Assembly: GCF_001543895.1 (NCBI RefSeq)
Contig: NZ_JYIJ01000013.1
Location: forward strand, 62,001 to 126,000
DNA from: Carbonactinospora thermoautotrophica
GTDB lineage: Bacteria > Actinomycetota > Actinomycetes > Streptomycetales > Carbonactinosporaceae
Length of the DNA: 64,000 nucleotides
Direction of reading: 5' to 3'
Made by a program: the position numbers and the translations under genes. Under the pieces are notes generated by a model that saw only the letters and a list, made by a program, of their open reading frames with translations, was not told the DNA's origin and searched no databases. Each line of letters begins with the position of its first letter. Positions within the stretch are counted from its first letter, which is position 1. Shown in pieces: positions 1-11,169 of the stretch.

Positions 1-1006
1 GTGGCACCTCGGTCCGGCACTTCTCGCGCGCGTAGGGACACCGGGGGTGGAAGGCGCACCCGGGCGGGATGTGCATCAGGTTGGGCGGCAAGCCCTTGAT
101 CGCCGAGAGCTCACGGCCCTTGAAATCGACCCGCGGGATCGACTGGAGCAGGCCCTTGGTGTACGGATGCGCCGGTGCGCGGTACAGCTCGTGGACCGGC
201 GCCTGCTCGACGATCCGGCCCGCGTACATGACCGCGATGCGGTCCGCGACGTCGGCGACCACGCCGAGGTCGTGGGTGATCAGGATCAACGCCATGTTGC
301 TCTCGCGCTGCAGCTCGGCGAGCAGCTCCATGATCTGGGCCTGGACGGTCACGTCGAGCGCGGTGGTCGGCTCGTCCGCGATCAGCACGTCCGGGTCGAG
401 GGCGATCGCCATGGCGATCATGACGCGCTGGCGCATGCCGCCGGAGAACTGGTGCGGGTAGTCGTTGACCCGCTCCCGGGCAGCGGGGATGCGGACCCGC
501 TCCATGAGTTCGATCGCCTTCTTCTTGGCGTCGGCCTTCGACATCCCGAGATGAACCCGGAACATCTCGCCGATCTGCCAGCCCACCGAGAAAACCGGGT
601 TGAGCGCGGACAGCGCGTCCTGGAAAATCATGGATATCCGCCGACCGCGGATCTGGCGTCGCTGCTCTTCGGGCAGGGTGAGCAGATTGACGCCGTTGAA
701 GCGCACCTCGCCCTGGGTCACGAAACCGGGCGGGGTGTCGAGGATGCCCATGATCGCCTGCGCGGTCACGCTCTTGCCCGACCCGGACTCGCCGAGGACC
801 GCCAACGTCTCGCCAGCGTTGACGTGGTAGCTCACGCCGTTGACGGCCTTGGCCACGCCGTGGGGCGTGCGGAACTCGACGTGCAGGTTGTCCACCTCAA
901 GCAGCGGGGGCCTTGTCGCCTCCGCGGCCGGTCCAAGCGTCGTTTCGATGTCCGTCACGTCGTCACCTTCGACTTCAGCGCCCTGTGGATTCCCGGCACC
1001 GCTCAC
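1..1006 (-). CDS. Peptide/nickel-type ABC transporter ATP-binding protein, 3' end cut off by window edge
   Basis: Cytoplasmic ATPase that powers uptake of oligopeptides or similar solutes together with the two permeases read just before it. The frame starts at a GTG whose GTGA overlaps the stop of the upstream permease, so the two are translationally coupled, and it stays open to the window edge (about 335 codons). Visible motifs, in order: Walker A GESGSGKS (about residue 70), signature FSGGMRQR, Walker [13 protein letters not shown], switch histidine in ITHDLG, then the C-terminal oligopeptide/dipeptide extension with [14 protein letters not shown], typical of OppD/DppD. Only the last 10-20 residues should be missing. 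A partner OppF/DppF ATPase probably lies outside the window. The substrate cannot be read from the sequence. Confidence 0.93.
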   Translation of the reverse strand, partial: MSGAGNPQGAEVEGDDVTDIETTLGPAAEATRPPLLEVDNLHVEFRTPHGVAKAVNGVSYHVNAGETLAVLGESGSGKSVTAQAIMGILDTPPGFVTQGEVRFNGVNLLTLPEEQRRQIRGRRISMIFQDALSALNPVFSVGWQIGEMFRVHLGMSKADAKKKAIELMERVRIPAARERVNDYPHQFSGGMRQRVMIAMAIALDPDVLIADEPTTALDVTVQAQIMELLAELQRESNMALILITHDLGVVADVADRIAVMYAGRIVEQAPVHELYRAPAHPYTKGLLQSIPRVDFKGRELSAIKGLPPNLMHIPPGCAFHPRCPYAREKCRTEVP

Positions 1007-1935
1007 CTCAGTTTCGGGTCGAGGGAGTCACGCATCCCGTCGCCGACGAACACGAAACCCAGCACGGTGAGCACGAGCGCGAGGCTGGGGAACGCCCACA
1101 AGTAGTCCTTGTAGCCCACGAACTCACGGCCGACATCGATCATGTTCCCCCACTCCGGCACGTCCGGCGGGACGCCGACGCCGAGGAAGGAGAGGGACGC
1201 TTCCGCGACGATCGCCGTGCCGACGCTGAAGGTGCTGTAGACGATCACCGGGGCGAGCGAGTTGGGGAGGATGTGCCGCGTGATGATCCGCCAGGTCCCG
1301 GCCCCGAGCGCCCGGGCGGCCTGGACGTAGTCCATTTCGCGGACGGACAGGATCGAGCTGCGCAGCAGCCGGGCCACGGTCGCCCAGGTGAACACCGCGA
1401 TCGACACCACGACGGGGAGCACGCCGCGGCCGAGGACGAGGATGATGACGATCGCGCCGATCAGCAGCGGGAACGCGAAGAAGACGTCGGCGGTGCGCAT
1501 GATCACGCTGTCCCAGGCCCGCCCGAAGTACCCGGCGAGGGCGCCCAGCGTGATCCCGATGAGGGTGGCCAGCGCCATCGACGCCAGGCCGACCATGACC
1601 GCGATCCGTGACCCGTAGATGAGCCGGGACAGCTGGTCACGGCCGAGTGTGTCGGTGCCGAGCAGGTGCTCGCTGGAGGGAGGGGCGAGTGTGTTGTTGA
1701 GGTCCTGCGCCATGGGGTCGTACGGAGCGAGCAACGGCGCTAGGAGTGCGGTCAAGAACAGCAGCGCCACGAGCACGAGCCCGAAGACCGCGAGGCGGTT
1801 GGCCATGAACCGGCGGCGGATCTCGCTCCAGTTCCCGATTGTGGTGACGGTTGGTTCACCGGCTGCGGCGACAGCGGCGGCGGAGGCACTTGTGGTGCCG
1901 GCCGGGTCACCTTCGGTGGGAAGGGCTTCGGTCAT
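1003..1935 (-). CDS. Peptide-type ABC transporter permease, OppC/DppC family
   Basis: Inner-membrane permease of the peptide importer, 310 residues. The N-terminal about 35 residues are Ala/Thr-rich and cytoplasmic. The OppC N-terminal segment follows (RRFMANRLAVFGLVLVALLFLTALLAPLLAPYDP region, including the first membrane span), then the binding-protein-dependent transport domain with about five more spans. The EAA-type loop is seen as DYVQAARALGAGTWRIITRHILP, the site that contacts the ATPase. ATG at 1935 follows an AGGAACC ribosome site. The gene lies 35 bp downstream of the other permease and overlaps the ATPase start by 4 bp, so it belongs to one operon. Family assignment is secure; substrate is not. 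Confidence 0.94.
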   Translation of the reverse strand: MTEALPTEGDPAGTTSASAAAVAAAGEPTVTTIGNWSEIRRRFMANRLAVFGLVLVALLFLTALLAPLLAPYDPMAQDLNNTLAPPSSEHLLGTDTLGRDQLSRLIYGSRIAVMVGLASMALATLIGITLGALAGYFGRAWDSVIMRTADVFFAFPLLIGAIVIILVLGRGVLPVVVSIAVFTWATVARLLRSSILSVREMDYVQAARALGAGTWRIITRHILPNSLAPVIVYSTFSVGTAIVAEASLSFLGVGVPPDVPEWGNMIDVGREFVGYKDYLWAFPSLALVLTVLGFVFVGDGMRDSLDPKLR

Positions 1936-1970
1936 CGTTTCACGGTTCCTGTGCGGACATCCGAGGCGAG

Positions 1971-2894
1971 CTAGGCGAGTCGGATGCGGGGGTCGAGCAC
2001 GGCGTACAAAACGTCCACGATCAGGTTGAGCACGACGAACACGGCAACACCGTACGTCACCACGGCGATGACGATCGGGTTGTTCTGCTGCTGGATCGCC
2101 GTCACCAGAGCCAGTCCGATACCGTCCCAGTTGAAGATCGCTTCGGTGATGAGCGCCCCGCCGAGCAGCGTGCCGAACGAGATGCCGAGGTAGGTCACCA
2201 CCGGGATGACCGAGTTGCGCAGCACGTGCTTCAGCAGCACCGCCCGCCGCGGCACGCCCTTCGCGATCGCGGTCTTCACGTAGTCGGCGCGCAGCACTTC
2301 CAGCATCGTTCCGCGCATGAGACGGGCGACGAGCGCGGCGTCGATGATCGCCAGGGTGACGGCGGGCAGGACCAGCGAGCTGAACCCTTCGGTGCCGAAG
2401 AGCGGGAACAGCCCCAACTGGAGCGCGAAGACGTTCTGCAGCAGCAGGCCGATGACGAACGTGGGGAATCCGATCGCGATCGTGGTGAGGAGCGTGACCA
2501 GCACGTCCCAGAAGCTGTAGCGGAACAGGGCCGCGATGATCCCGGCGAAGAGACCCAACACGATGTCGATCAGGATCGCGGCGATCGCGAGCTTCGCGGT
2601 GTTCTTCACCTTGGGGGCGAGGATCTCGTTCACCGGACGGCGCTGGGTGTAGTCCTCACCGAGGTCGCCGGTGGCGAGCCTCTTGACGTAGTTGAAGTAC
2701 TGGACCGCCAGCGGTTTGTCCAGGCCGTACCGCTGACGGAGTTCCTGGACCACGGCCGGGTCTCGGGCCTTGTCACCTCCCAGCGAGCCGACCGGGTCGC
2801 CTGGCAGTACGAAGAGGCAGACGAAGAGGATCATCGTCGCCCCCAGTACGACGAGGACCATCTGTCCCAGCCGCCGCACTATGTACCTGCCCAT
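1971..2894 (-). CDS. Peptide-type ABC transporter permease, OppB/DppB family
   Basis: First permease of the importer, 307 residues from the ATG at 2894, chosen because GAGGAAAGG lies just upstream and the product then begins with MGRYIVRRLGQ, the usual OppB start. It has one N-terminal span, an extracytoplasmic stretch containing the family segment GLDKPLAVQYFNYVKRLATG, then about five further spans. The coupling loop reads DYVKTAIAKGVPRRAVLLKHVLRN. The ORF could run further upstream, but that would cross the strong hairpin after the binding-protein gene and lose the ribosome site. It forms the transmembrane pore with the OppC-type subunit encoded next. Confidence 0.94.
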   Translation of the reverse strand: MGRYIVRRLGQMVLVVLGATMILFVCLFVLPGDPVGSLGGDKARDPAVVQELRQRYGLDKPLAVQYFNYVKRLATGDLGEDYTQRRPVNEILAPKVKNTAKLAIAAILIDIVLGLFAGIIAALFRYSFWDVLVTLLTTIAIGFPTFVIGLLLQNVFALQLGLFPLFGTEGFSSLVLPAVTLAIIDAALVARLMRGTMLEVLRADYVKTAIAKGVPRRAVLLKHVLRNSVIPVVTYLGISFGTLLGGALITEAIFNWDGIGLALVTAIQQQNNPIVIAVVTYGVAVFVVLNLIVDVLYAVLDPRIRLA

Positions 2895-2936
2895 ATCGCC
2901 TTTCCTCAGAAAAGATCTCCGATTACCAGAGTCGTG

Positions 2937-2968
2937 CCGTGGTGCCGCGGAAGCCCGCGGCACCACGG
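2937..2968 (-). promoter_or_regulatory. Perfect 14-bp stem-loop between binding-protein gene and permease genes
   Basis: A perfect inverted repeat (arms 2937-2950 and 2955-2968, four-base loop AAGC) sits 25 bp past the stop of the binding-protein gene and 43 bp before the first permease. No T-run follows on the minus strand. In importer operons such structures often protect the upstream mRNA or partly terminate, giving more binding protein than permease. That role is inferred; the pairing is seen directly. Confidence 0.7.
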
Positions 2969-2993
2969 CGGTGAACCCTGAACCGCTCGCCGG

Positions 2994-4634
2994 TTACTTC
3001 AGCGCGACCTGGGCCAGGGTCGGGTTCTCGTTGAAGTCCAACTCCAGGTTGGTGAACTTCTTGGTGTTGGCGAGACGGTACTGGGTGCGGTTCCACAGCG
3101 GGATGAGCGCCATCTCCTCGATGGCGATCTTCTCCGCCTGCTGGTACAGCTTCTTGCGCTCGTTCGGGTCCTTCGTCGCGCGCGCCTTGTCGACCAGCTG
3201 GTCGAACTGCGGGTTGCTCCAGCGGGACCGGTTGTCACCGGTGACCTTGCCGCTCGCGTCCTTGTTGATCGACTTGGTGTGGAGCAGCGGGAACAGGTAG
3301 TTGTCCGGCGTCGGGTAGTCCGCGCCCCAGGCGAACCGGAACAGACCGGTGGCGCCCGGCTGCTGCTCGGCCTCCAGCAGCTCCTTGAAGGGCATCGGCT
3401 TGATCTCGACCTTCCAGCCGAGAACGTCCCGTAGCTGCTGGGCGACGGCCTGGACCCACTCGTCGTGGCCCCCGCCGGTGTTGAAGGCGAGCGTCACCGC
3501 GGAGCCGGGCGGCAGGTTGGCCTTCTGCGCGTACTCCTTGGCCTTCGCCGGGTCCTGCTTCTGGCAGGACTGGCACAGGCCCTGCTGGTAGAAGTCCTTG
3601 AACGCCGGCGGGACGATGGTGGTCGACGGGGTCTGCATGCCCTTGAACACACCCTGCGTGATCGTCTGGCGGTCGATGGCGTAGGAAACCGCGAGCCGGG
3701 CTTCCTTGGTCTTCATCGGACCGTTGTCGGTGATCGGCAGCAGGTAGTTCATGCCGTTGGTGTCCTGGCCGATCCACTGGCCCTGCGGCTCGTACTTGGC
3801 CTTCGCGGCGGGCAGCTGCGGCGTGGGCATGCGCGCCCAGTCGAACTTGCCCGACTCGAAGCCCTGGTACTCGAGCTGGTCGGCGTTCTGCGGGTTGAGG
3901 ATCGAGATCTCGACCCGGTCCAGCTTGGCCTTCTCGAAACCGTAGTCGTCGTTACGGACCAGCGTGATCTTGGTGTTGTGCTGCCACGGCCCCTCCATCT
4001 TGAACGGGCCGTTGCCGATGGGCTGGTCGTTGTACTGCTTGTTGTTGGCCTCGCCGGCGACCTTGGGCACCGGGCTGAAGACGGTGTGGTACGTCTTCAG
4101 GTCGAACTCACAGTCCGGCTGCGACAGCTTCACCTTGAGCGTGTACGGATCGGGCGCGCTCAGCCCGGCGAACGTCTGCGTAGTGCCGGCCTGGAGCTGG
4201 TCGAAGCCCTGGATGCCGGCCAGGTGGTAGGCGACGTCCGACGCGGCGCTCTTCTTGGCGGCCCGAGTCCACCCGCGGATGAACGCTTCGGCGTCCACCG
4301 GCTCGCCGTTGGTGAACTTCGTGCCCTGCTTGATCTTGAACGTCCACTCGGTACAGTTGTCGTTCGGCGACCGCTGCTCCGCCAGCTTGGGAACGATCGT
4401 ACCGTCGGCCTTCACGTCGACCAGGCCCGTGAAGAGCTGGTGGGCGACGAGAATGCCCTCGGATTCCTGGGCGTTGTACGGGTCGATCGCCGTGGGCTCG
4501 ACGATGCCCAGGCGGAACGTGCCGCCGGTCTTGCCGGACGACTCCCCGCCGCCACCGCCGCCACCACAGGCGGCGAGGCTCAGGGCGAGTACGGCAGCCC
4601 CCGCCATCCACCGTGCGCGTGGAACTCCACGCAT
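2994..4634 (-). CDS. Extracellular solute-binding lipoprotein, SBP family 5 (peptide type)
   Basis: Membrane-anchored binding protein that captures the solute for the ABC importer encoded downstream. From the ATG at 4634, behind a strong GAGGAGG site, the product has 546 residues. It starts with a short basic stretch, a hydrophobic core and the lipobox LAAC followed by a glycine run, so the mature protein is a lipoprotein. The remainder is a family-5 (DppA/OppA) fold: early strand GGTFRLGIVEPTAIDPYNAQ, the middle AVSYAIDRQTI segment, and a C-terminal AEEMALIPLW-like region. It is the first gene of a SBP-permease-permease-ATPase operon. Peptide is the likeliest substrate, but family 5 also contains nickel and sugar binders. 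Confidence 0.93.
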   Translation of the reverse strand: MRGVPRARWMAGAAVLALSLAACGGGGGGGESSGKTGGTFRLGIVEPTAIDPYNAQESEGILVAHQLFTGLVDVKADGTIVPKLAEQRSPNDNCTEWTFKIKQGTKFTNGEPVDAEAFIRGWTRAAKKSAASDVAYHLAGIQGFDQLQAGTTQTFAGLSAPDPYTLKVKLSQPDCEFDLKTYHTVFSPVPKVAGEANNKQYNDQPIGNGPFKMEGPWQHNTKITLVRNDDYGFEKAKLDRVEISILNPQNADQLEYQGFESGKFDWARMPTPQLPAAKAKYEPQGQWIGQDTNGMNYLLPITDNGPMKTKEARLAVSYAIDRQTITQGVFKGMQTPSTTIVPPAFKDFYQQGLCQSCQKQDPAKAKEYAQKANLPPGSAVTLAFNTGGGHDEWVQAVAQQLRDVLGWKVEIKPMPFKELLEAEQQPGATGLFRFAWGADYPTPDNYLFPLLHTKSINKDASGKVTGDNRSRWSNPQFDQLVDKARATKDPNERKKLYQQAEKIAIEEMALIPLWNRTQYRLANTKKFTNLELDFNENPTLAQVALK

Positions 4635-5030
4635 CGGTTGCCTCCTCGTGACTTGCTTTCCCACTTGTACGAAGTGAGGTTGTTGCAGACCCAACCTTCT
4701 GGTCAGCTCCGGCGCCCCACCCACCAACCGTCCGGCCAGGACGGAAATCGGGACAGGCAAACGCGTCTCATACTCTCGACGACGGCTAGCCACTTGACTG
4801 TCTCCGCCGCATTGCAGTTTGGTTACGTGGGCGCCCATATGTGTCATATGGCTGGCGTAAAGCTGCCAGTGGCACAAAAGTTCCGCGCCACAAGCCTCGC
4901 TCTGTTACATCTCTGTGCCCGTAACTCAATTGAGCGAAGGTTCTTCGGAACCCACCTTGAAGCGCCGAACGGCACGAACACACTCGTCACGCCGCGAAGT
5001 GGACTCTACCAATCCGCTGCCGGGCGGTCG
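4635..5030. promoter_or_regulatory. 396-bp intergenic region, presumed promoter of the peptide ABC operon
   Basis: No credible gene here. Both flanking genes are read leftward, so this is the upstream region of the binding-protein gene and the 3' flank of typA. It is less GC-rich than the surrounding coding DNA. It holds a palindrome at 4835-4851 (7-bp arms CCATATG/CATATGG around TGT), a possible operator. No clear -35/-10 pair could be fixed by eye. Confidence 0.45.
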
Positions 5031-6884
<1,854 letters not shown>

Positions 6885-7216
6885 GGTGGGGCGCTCTTTC
6901 TACGAGGGGATGCCCGCCCATCGTACGAGGAACGCCGCCGCGATGCCGTCGTCGCCTGGGATACCGCCGGGCGTGGTCACGGGGATCCCGCCGGTCACGA
7001 CCGGGCTGCTCACCGCGCTGGGCGGGGCGACCTCCTAGCCGGCGCCCGTCACACCACCGCAGTGTGCGGTAATCGGATCTTCATCACTTCCCGCATGGGT
7101 CGTCATTGCGGGTGATCCGTCAGATCAATCGCGTGAGCTGCCTTTTCATCCGCCCGGACACGCGACAGTATGCCGGAGTACCCCTCAACGGTGAGGGCGC
7201 TTCGGAGGTGACGGCG
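6885..7216. other. 332-bp divergent intergenic region, no gene recognised
   Basis: Lies between the divergent typA and the small gene before the sdh operon, so promoters in both directions are expected. Short open frames here have no ribosome site and no recognisable content. A moderately AT-richer stretch is seen around 7065-7180. No convincing promoter hexamers could be assigned. Confidence 0.4.
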
Positions 7217-7507
7217 ATGACCGTTCACGACGATCTGGACCTCGCGCAGCGGGCCCTGCAGAACCTGGAGCGCGCGGTGCGCGGGTTGCGGCTCCACTTC
7301 GGCGAGAGCCTGGACATGCGCCGGGTGCACGACGACGTCCAGCGCCTCGGCACGAGCCTCGCGATCCTCAGGCTGCAGGCGCCCGAGCCGCCCGTGGCGC
7401 CGCAACCCCGGCTGGAAGTCATCCCGGACGGCGACTACGACCGCAACCTGTTCACCGACGCCGAGGACACCGAAGGGCTCGGGGCTCCGGACCGCCGCGC
7501 TCCTTGA
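7217..7507 (+). CDS. Small acidic hypothetical protein upstream of succinate dehydrogenase
   Basis: 96 residues from the ATG at 7217, selected because GGAGG lies eight bases upstream; an earlier in-frame start at 7106 has no such site. The first about 50 residues look helical and amphipathic (LDLAQRALQNLERAVRGLRLHFGES, with HDDVQRLGTSLAIL after it). The remainder is Pro- then Asp/Glu-rich. No signal peptide or membrane span is visible. No family was recognised. It lies 84 bp before the sdh membrane subunit on the same strand, so co-transcription is possible, but an imperfect inverted repeat separates them. Confidence 0.7.
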   Translation: MTVHDDLDLAQRALQNLERAVRGLRLHFGESLDMRRVHDDVQRLGTSLAILRLQAPEPPVAPQPRLEVIPDGDYDRNLFTDAEDTEGLGAPDRRAP

Positions 7508-7553
7508 GGTCCTGTCTGGCGGATCTAGCCGATCAGCGAACCGGACAGGCCTC
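7506..7553. promoter_or_regulatory. Imperfect inverted repeat between small gene and sdhC
   Basis: Arms around 7506-7516 and 7543-7553 (GAGGTCCTGTC against GACAGGCCTC with a one-base bulge) enclose about 26 bases. The repeat begins at the stop codon of the small gene and ends about 40 bp before sdhC. It could be a terminator, an attenuator or an operator; the sequence does not decide. Confidence 0.4.
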
Positions 7554-7591
7554 AGAACCCATCAACCGCTTCGGTCGCGGGAGACGACGAC

Positions 7592-8377
7592 ATGGCCACG
7601 GAAACCCCGGCGATCGGACGCTTCGCCACCCGAACCCTGCGCACGGACCGCTGGTGGGTGGCGCCGCTCACGACCGTCCTGGTCTTGCTGGCGTTCATCA
7701 TCTACAGCACCTGGCGAGCGTTCGAGAACCAGTACTACTACTCGACGCCGTACCTGTCGCCGATGTACTCGCCGTGCCTGGCGACGGGCTGCGTGCCGGG
7801 CTCTTCGGACTTCGGCACCCCGATCGGCGACTGGTGGAAGCTGTCGCCGGCGCTGCTGGTCCTCATCTTTCCGCTCGGCTTCCGACTGACCTGTTACTAC
7901 TACCGGAAGGCGTACTACCGGTCGTTCTGGATGTCGCCGCCGGCCTGCGCGGTGGGCGAGCCGCACCGGAAGTACACCGGTGAGACGCGCTTCCCGCTGA
8001 TCCTGCAGAACGTCCACCGGTACTTCTTCTACGTGGCGCTGCTGTTCGTGGTGATCCTCACCTACGACGCGGTTCTGGCCTTCCGCGACGAGAACGGGAA
8101 CTGGGGGCACATGGGCGTGGGCACGCTCGTGCTGCTCGTCAACGTGGTCCTGCTCGGGCTGTACACCGTGTCATGCCACTCCTGCCGGCACGTCGTGGGC
8201 GGGCGGCTCAAGCACTTCTCCCGGCGCCCGATCCGGTACAGGCTGTGGACGTGGGTGTCGAAGCTCAACGCCCGTCACATGGCCCTGGCCTGGCTCTCGC
8301 TGTTCAGCGTGGCCCTGGCTGACCTGTACGTGCGGCTGGTGGCCAGCGGGGCCGTGACCGATCCCAGGTTCTTCTGA
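7592..8377 (+). CDS. sdhC: Succinate dehydrogenase membrane anchor subunit (Sdh1 type)
   Basis: Membrane subunit anchoring the flavoprotein and iron-sulfur subunits and passing electrons to menaquinone. 261 residues, with GGGAGA upstream of the ATG. About five hydrophobic spans are seen (roughly residues 22-42, 88-107, 132-152, 170-190, 232-252). Histidines in or near spans that could bind haem or quinone are in NVHRYFF, SCHSCRH and NARHMALAW. Size and gene order (anchor, flavoprotein, Fe-S) match the mycobacterial Rv0249c-Rv0247c Sdh1 set rather than the separate short SdhC and SdhD pair. It is the first gene of a tight operon, with 11 bp to sdhA. Assignment as the anchor rests on hydropathy and context. 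Confidence 0.88.
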   Translation: MATETPAIGRFATRTLRTDRWWVAPLTTVLVLLAFIIYSTWRAFENQYYYSTPYLSPMYSPCLATGCVPGSSDFGTPIGDWWKLSPALLVLIFPLGFRLTCYYYRKAYYRSFWMSPPACAVGEPHRKYTGETRFPLILQNVHRYFFYVALLFVVILTYDAVLAFRDENGNWGHMGVGTLVLLVNVVLLGLYTVSCHSCRHVVGGRLKHFSRRPIRYRLWTWVSKLNARHMALAWLSLFSVALADLYVRLVASGAVTDPRFF

Positions 8378-8388
8378 GAGGTGCCGCG

Positions 8389-10317
8389 ATGACGGAGATG
8401 GAACGCCACAGCTACGACGTGGTGGTGATCGGGGCGGGCGGCGCCGGGCTCCGCGCGGCCATCGAGGCCCGCCTGCAGGGCAAGCGCACCGCGGTCGTCT
8501 GCAAGTCGCTGTTCGGCAAGGCCCACACGGTGATGGCCGAGGGCGGGATCGCCGCCGCCATGGCCAACGTGAACAGCAACGACAACTGGCAGGTGCATTT
8601 TCGCGACACCATGCGCGGCGGGAAGTTCCTCAACAACTGGCGCATGGCGGAGTTGCACGCCAAGGAGGCCCCGGACCGGGTGTGGGAGCTGGAGGCCTGG
8701 GGCGCGCTGTTCGACCGGACCGCCGACGGGCGGATCTCGCAGCGCAACTTCGGCGGGCACGAGTACCCGCGACTCGCGCACGTGGGCGACCGCACGGGCC
8801 TGGAGATGATCCGCACCCTGCAGCAGAAGATCGTGGCGCTGCAGCAGGAGGACCACGCCCGGTACGGCGACTACGAGGCCCGGCTGCGGGTCTTCCAGGA
8901 GTGCACGATCACCCGGCTGCTCAAGGACCCTGTCGATGGCGCTGACCGGATCGCGGGCGCGTTCGGGTACTGGCGGGAGTCCGGCCGGTTCGTGCTGTTC
9001 GAGGCCCCGGCGGTGATCCTGGCGACCGGCGGCATCGGCAAGTCGTACAAGGTCACCAGCAACTCCTGGGAGTACACCGGCGACGGGCACGCGCTGGCGC
9101 TGCTGGCCGGGGCGACGCTCATCAACATGGAGTTCATCCAGTTCCACCCCACGGGGATGGTCTGGCCGCCCAGCGTGAAGGGCATCCTGGTCACCGAGTC
9201 GGTGCGCGGGGACGGCGGCGTGCTGCGCAACGCGCAAGGCCGCCGGTTCATGTTCGACTACATCCCGGAGGTCTTCAAGGACAAGTACGCCGACAACGAG
9301 GCCGAGGCCGACCGCTGGTACACCCACCCGGACCACAACCGCCGCCCGCCGGAGCTGCTGCCCCGGGACGAGGTGGCGCGGGCGATCAACGCCGAGGTGA
9401 AGGCCGGGCGCGGCTCGCCCCACGGCGGGGTGTTCCTGGACGTGTCGAGCCGGCTGGACGCCGAGGAGATCAAGCGGCGGCTCCCGTCGATGTACCACCA
9501 GTTCAAGGAGCTGGCCGACGTCGACATCACCGCCGAGCCGATGGAGGTCGGCCCGACCTGCCACTACGTGATGGGCGGGGTGGAGGTCAACTCGGACACC
9601 GCGTCCTCGGTCGTGCCGGGGCTGTTCGCGGCCGGCGAGGTGGCCGGCGGCATGCACGGCTCGAACCGGCTGGGCGGCAACTCGCTGTCGGACCTGCTGG
9701 TGTTCAGCCGGCGAGCCGGGCTCGGCGCGGCGCGGTACGTCGACTCGCTCGCGGCACGCCCGGTCGTGCACGCGGCCGAGGTCGAGGCCGCGGTCGCCGA
9801 GGCGCTCGCCCCGTTCAACCGGGAGGGCGGGGAGAACCCGTACGCGCTCCAGCAGGAGCTCCAGCAGACCATGAACGACCTGGTGGGCATCATCCGCCGG
9901 GCCGAGGAGATCAAGGAGGCGCTGGACAAGCTAGACCGGTTGCGCGAGCGCGTGGCCAGGGTCGGCGTGGCGGGCCACCGGCAGTACAACCCGGGCTGGC
10001 ACCTGGCCCTGGACCTGCGCAACCTGCTGCTGGTCTCCGAGTGCGTGGCGAAGGCCGCGTTGGAGCGGGAGGAGAGCCGCGGCGGCCACACCCGCGACGA
10101 CTACCCGCAGATGTCGCCGGAGTGGCGCAAGGTCCTGCTGGCTTGCAAGCTCGCCGGGAACGGCCCCGGCGCGAACGGCCTGATCGAGCTGGAGCGCCGG
10201 CCGAACCCGGTGATGCGGGTCGACCTGCTCGCCCTGTTCGACCGCGTGGAGCTGGAGAAGTACCTGACCCCTGAGGAGCTGGCCTCCTTCCCCGACGGGC
10301 CGGCGAAGGAGACGTGA
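8389..10317 (+). CDS. sdhA: Succinate dehydrogenase/fumarate reductase flavoprotein subunit
   Basis: Catalytic subunit oxidising succinate to fumarate (or the reverse) with covalently bound FAD; 642 residues. The dinucleotide fold VVVIGAGGAGLRAA opens the protein. His46 in KAHTVMAEGG aligns with the FAD-linking histidine. Substrate-site segments include HPTGM near residue 255 and TCHYVMGGVEV with HGSNRLGGNSL near 395-430. The helical and C-terminal domains are complete. The ATG at 8389 follows GAGAGG; a second ATG three codons later is possible. Stop and sdhB start are one base apart. Works in the TCA cycle and respiratory chain at the membrane face. Product is consumed by the fumarases encoded at 43.5 and 46.1 kb. 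Confidence 0.97.
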   Translation: MTEMERHSYDVVVIGAGGAGLRAAIEARLQGKRTAVVCKSLFGKAHTVMAEGGIAAAMANVNSNDNWQVHFRDTMRGGKFLNNWRMAELHAKEAPDRVWELEAWGALFDRTADGRISQRNFGGHEYPRLAHVGDRTGLEMIRTLQQKIVALQQEDHARYGDYEARLRVFQECTITRLLKDPVDGADRIAGAFGYWRESGRFVLFEAPAVILATGGIGKSYKVTSNSWEYTGDGHALALLAGATLINMEFIQFHPTGMVWPPSVKGILVTESVRGDGGVLRNAQGRRFMFDYIPEVFKDKYADNEAEADRWYTHPDHNRRPPELLPRDEVARAINAEVKAGRGSPHGGVFLDVSSRLDAEEIKRRLPSMYHQFKELADVDITAEPMEVGPTCHYVMGGVEVNSDTASSVVPGLFAAGEVAGGMHGSNRLGGNSLSDLLVFSRRAGLGAARYVDSLAARPVVHAAEVEAAVAEALAPFNREGGENPYALQQELQQTMNDLVGIIRRAEEIKEALDKLDRLRERVARVGVAGHRQYNPGWHLALDLRNLLLVSECVAKAALEREESRGGHTRDDYPQMSPEWRKVLLACKLAGNGPGANGLIELERRPNPVMRVDLLALFDRVELEKYLTPEELASFPDGPAKET

Positions 10318-10318
10318 C

Positions 10319-11137
10319 ATGGGATACCAGGCGCACTTTCGCATCTGGCGGGGCGACGCGGCCGGCGGGGAGCTGACGGACTACACGGTGGAGGTCAACG
10401 AGGGGGAGGTCGTCCTCGACGTGATCCACCGGCTGCAGGCCACGCAGACGCCGGACCTCGCGGTGCGGTGGAACTGCAAGGCCGGCAAGTGCGGCTCGTG
10501 CAGCATGGAGATCAACGGCCAGCCGCGGCTGGCGTGCATGACCCGGATGAGCACGTTCACCCCGGACCAGACCGTCACCGTGACGCCGATGAGGGCCTTC
10601 CCGGTGGTCCGCGACCTGGTGACCGACGTGTCGCTCAACTACGTCAAGGCGCGGGAGATCCCGGCGTTCGCCCCGCCGCCGGAGCTGGCGCCCGGCGAGT
10701 TCCGGATGCGGCAGGTCGACGTGGCCCGGTCGCAGGAGTTCCGCAAGTGCATCGAGTGCTTCCTGTGCCAGAACACCTGCCACGTGATCCGCGACCACGA
10801 GGAGAACAAGCAGGCGTTCGCCGGCCCGCGGTACCTGATGCGGATCGCCGAGCTGGACATGCATCCGCTGGACACCGCCGACCGCAATCGGCAGGCCCAG
10901 GACGTGTTCGGCCTGGGGTTCTGCAATATCACCCAGTGCTGCACCGAGGTCTGCCCGGAGGACATCAAGATCACCGACAACGCGCTGATCCCACTGAAGG
11001 AGCGCGTCGTCGACCAGAAGTACGACCCGCTGGTGTGGCTCGGCTCGAAGATCTTCCGCCGGGGCGCGAAACCCACCCGGCCCGGTGGGCGCCCCGAACC
11101 GCCGCAGCAGATCGAGGTCGGCGGAGCCGAGAAGTAA
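10319..11137 (+). CDS. sdhB: Succinate dehydrogenase/fumarate reductase iron-sulfur subunit
   Basis: Electron-transfer subunit carrying three Fe-S clusters between FAD and quinone; 272 residues. The N-terminal plant-type ferredoxin domain shows the 2Fe-2S ligands in CKAGKCGSC with a further Cys in LACMTR. The C-terminal domain has CIECFLCQNTC and CNITQCCTEVCPEDIKI, giving the 4Fe-4S and 3Fe-4S ligands. The last about 15 residues are Pro/Gly-rich and lie beyond the conserved core. Starts one base after the sdhA stop, and ends the operon. The next gene is convergent, 32 bp away. Confidence 0.97.
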   Translation: MGYQAHFRIWRGDAAGGELTDYTVEVNEGEVVLDVIHRLQATQTPDLAVRWNCKAGKCGSCSMEINGQPRLACMTRMSTFTPDQTVTVTPMRAFPVVRDLVTDVSLNYVKAREIPAFAPPPELAPGEFRMRQVDVARSQEFRKCIECFLCQNTCHVIRDHEENKQAFAGPRYLMRIAELDMHPLDTADRNRQAQDVFGLGFCNITQCCTEVCPEDIKITDNALIPLKERVVDQKYDPLVWLGSKIFRRGAKPTRPGGRPEPPQQIEVGGAEK

Positions 11138-11169
11138 GGCCCGCGGGTGCGCCGGCCAGCACGGCAGGG

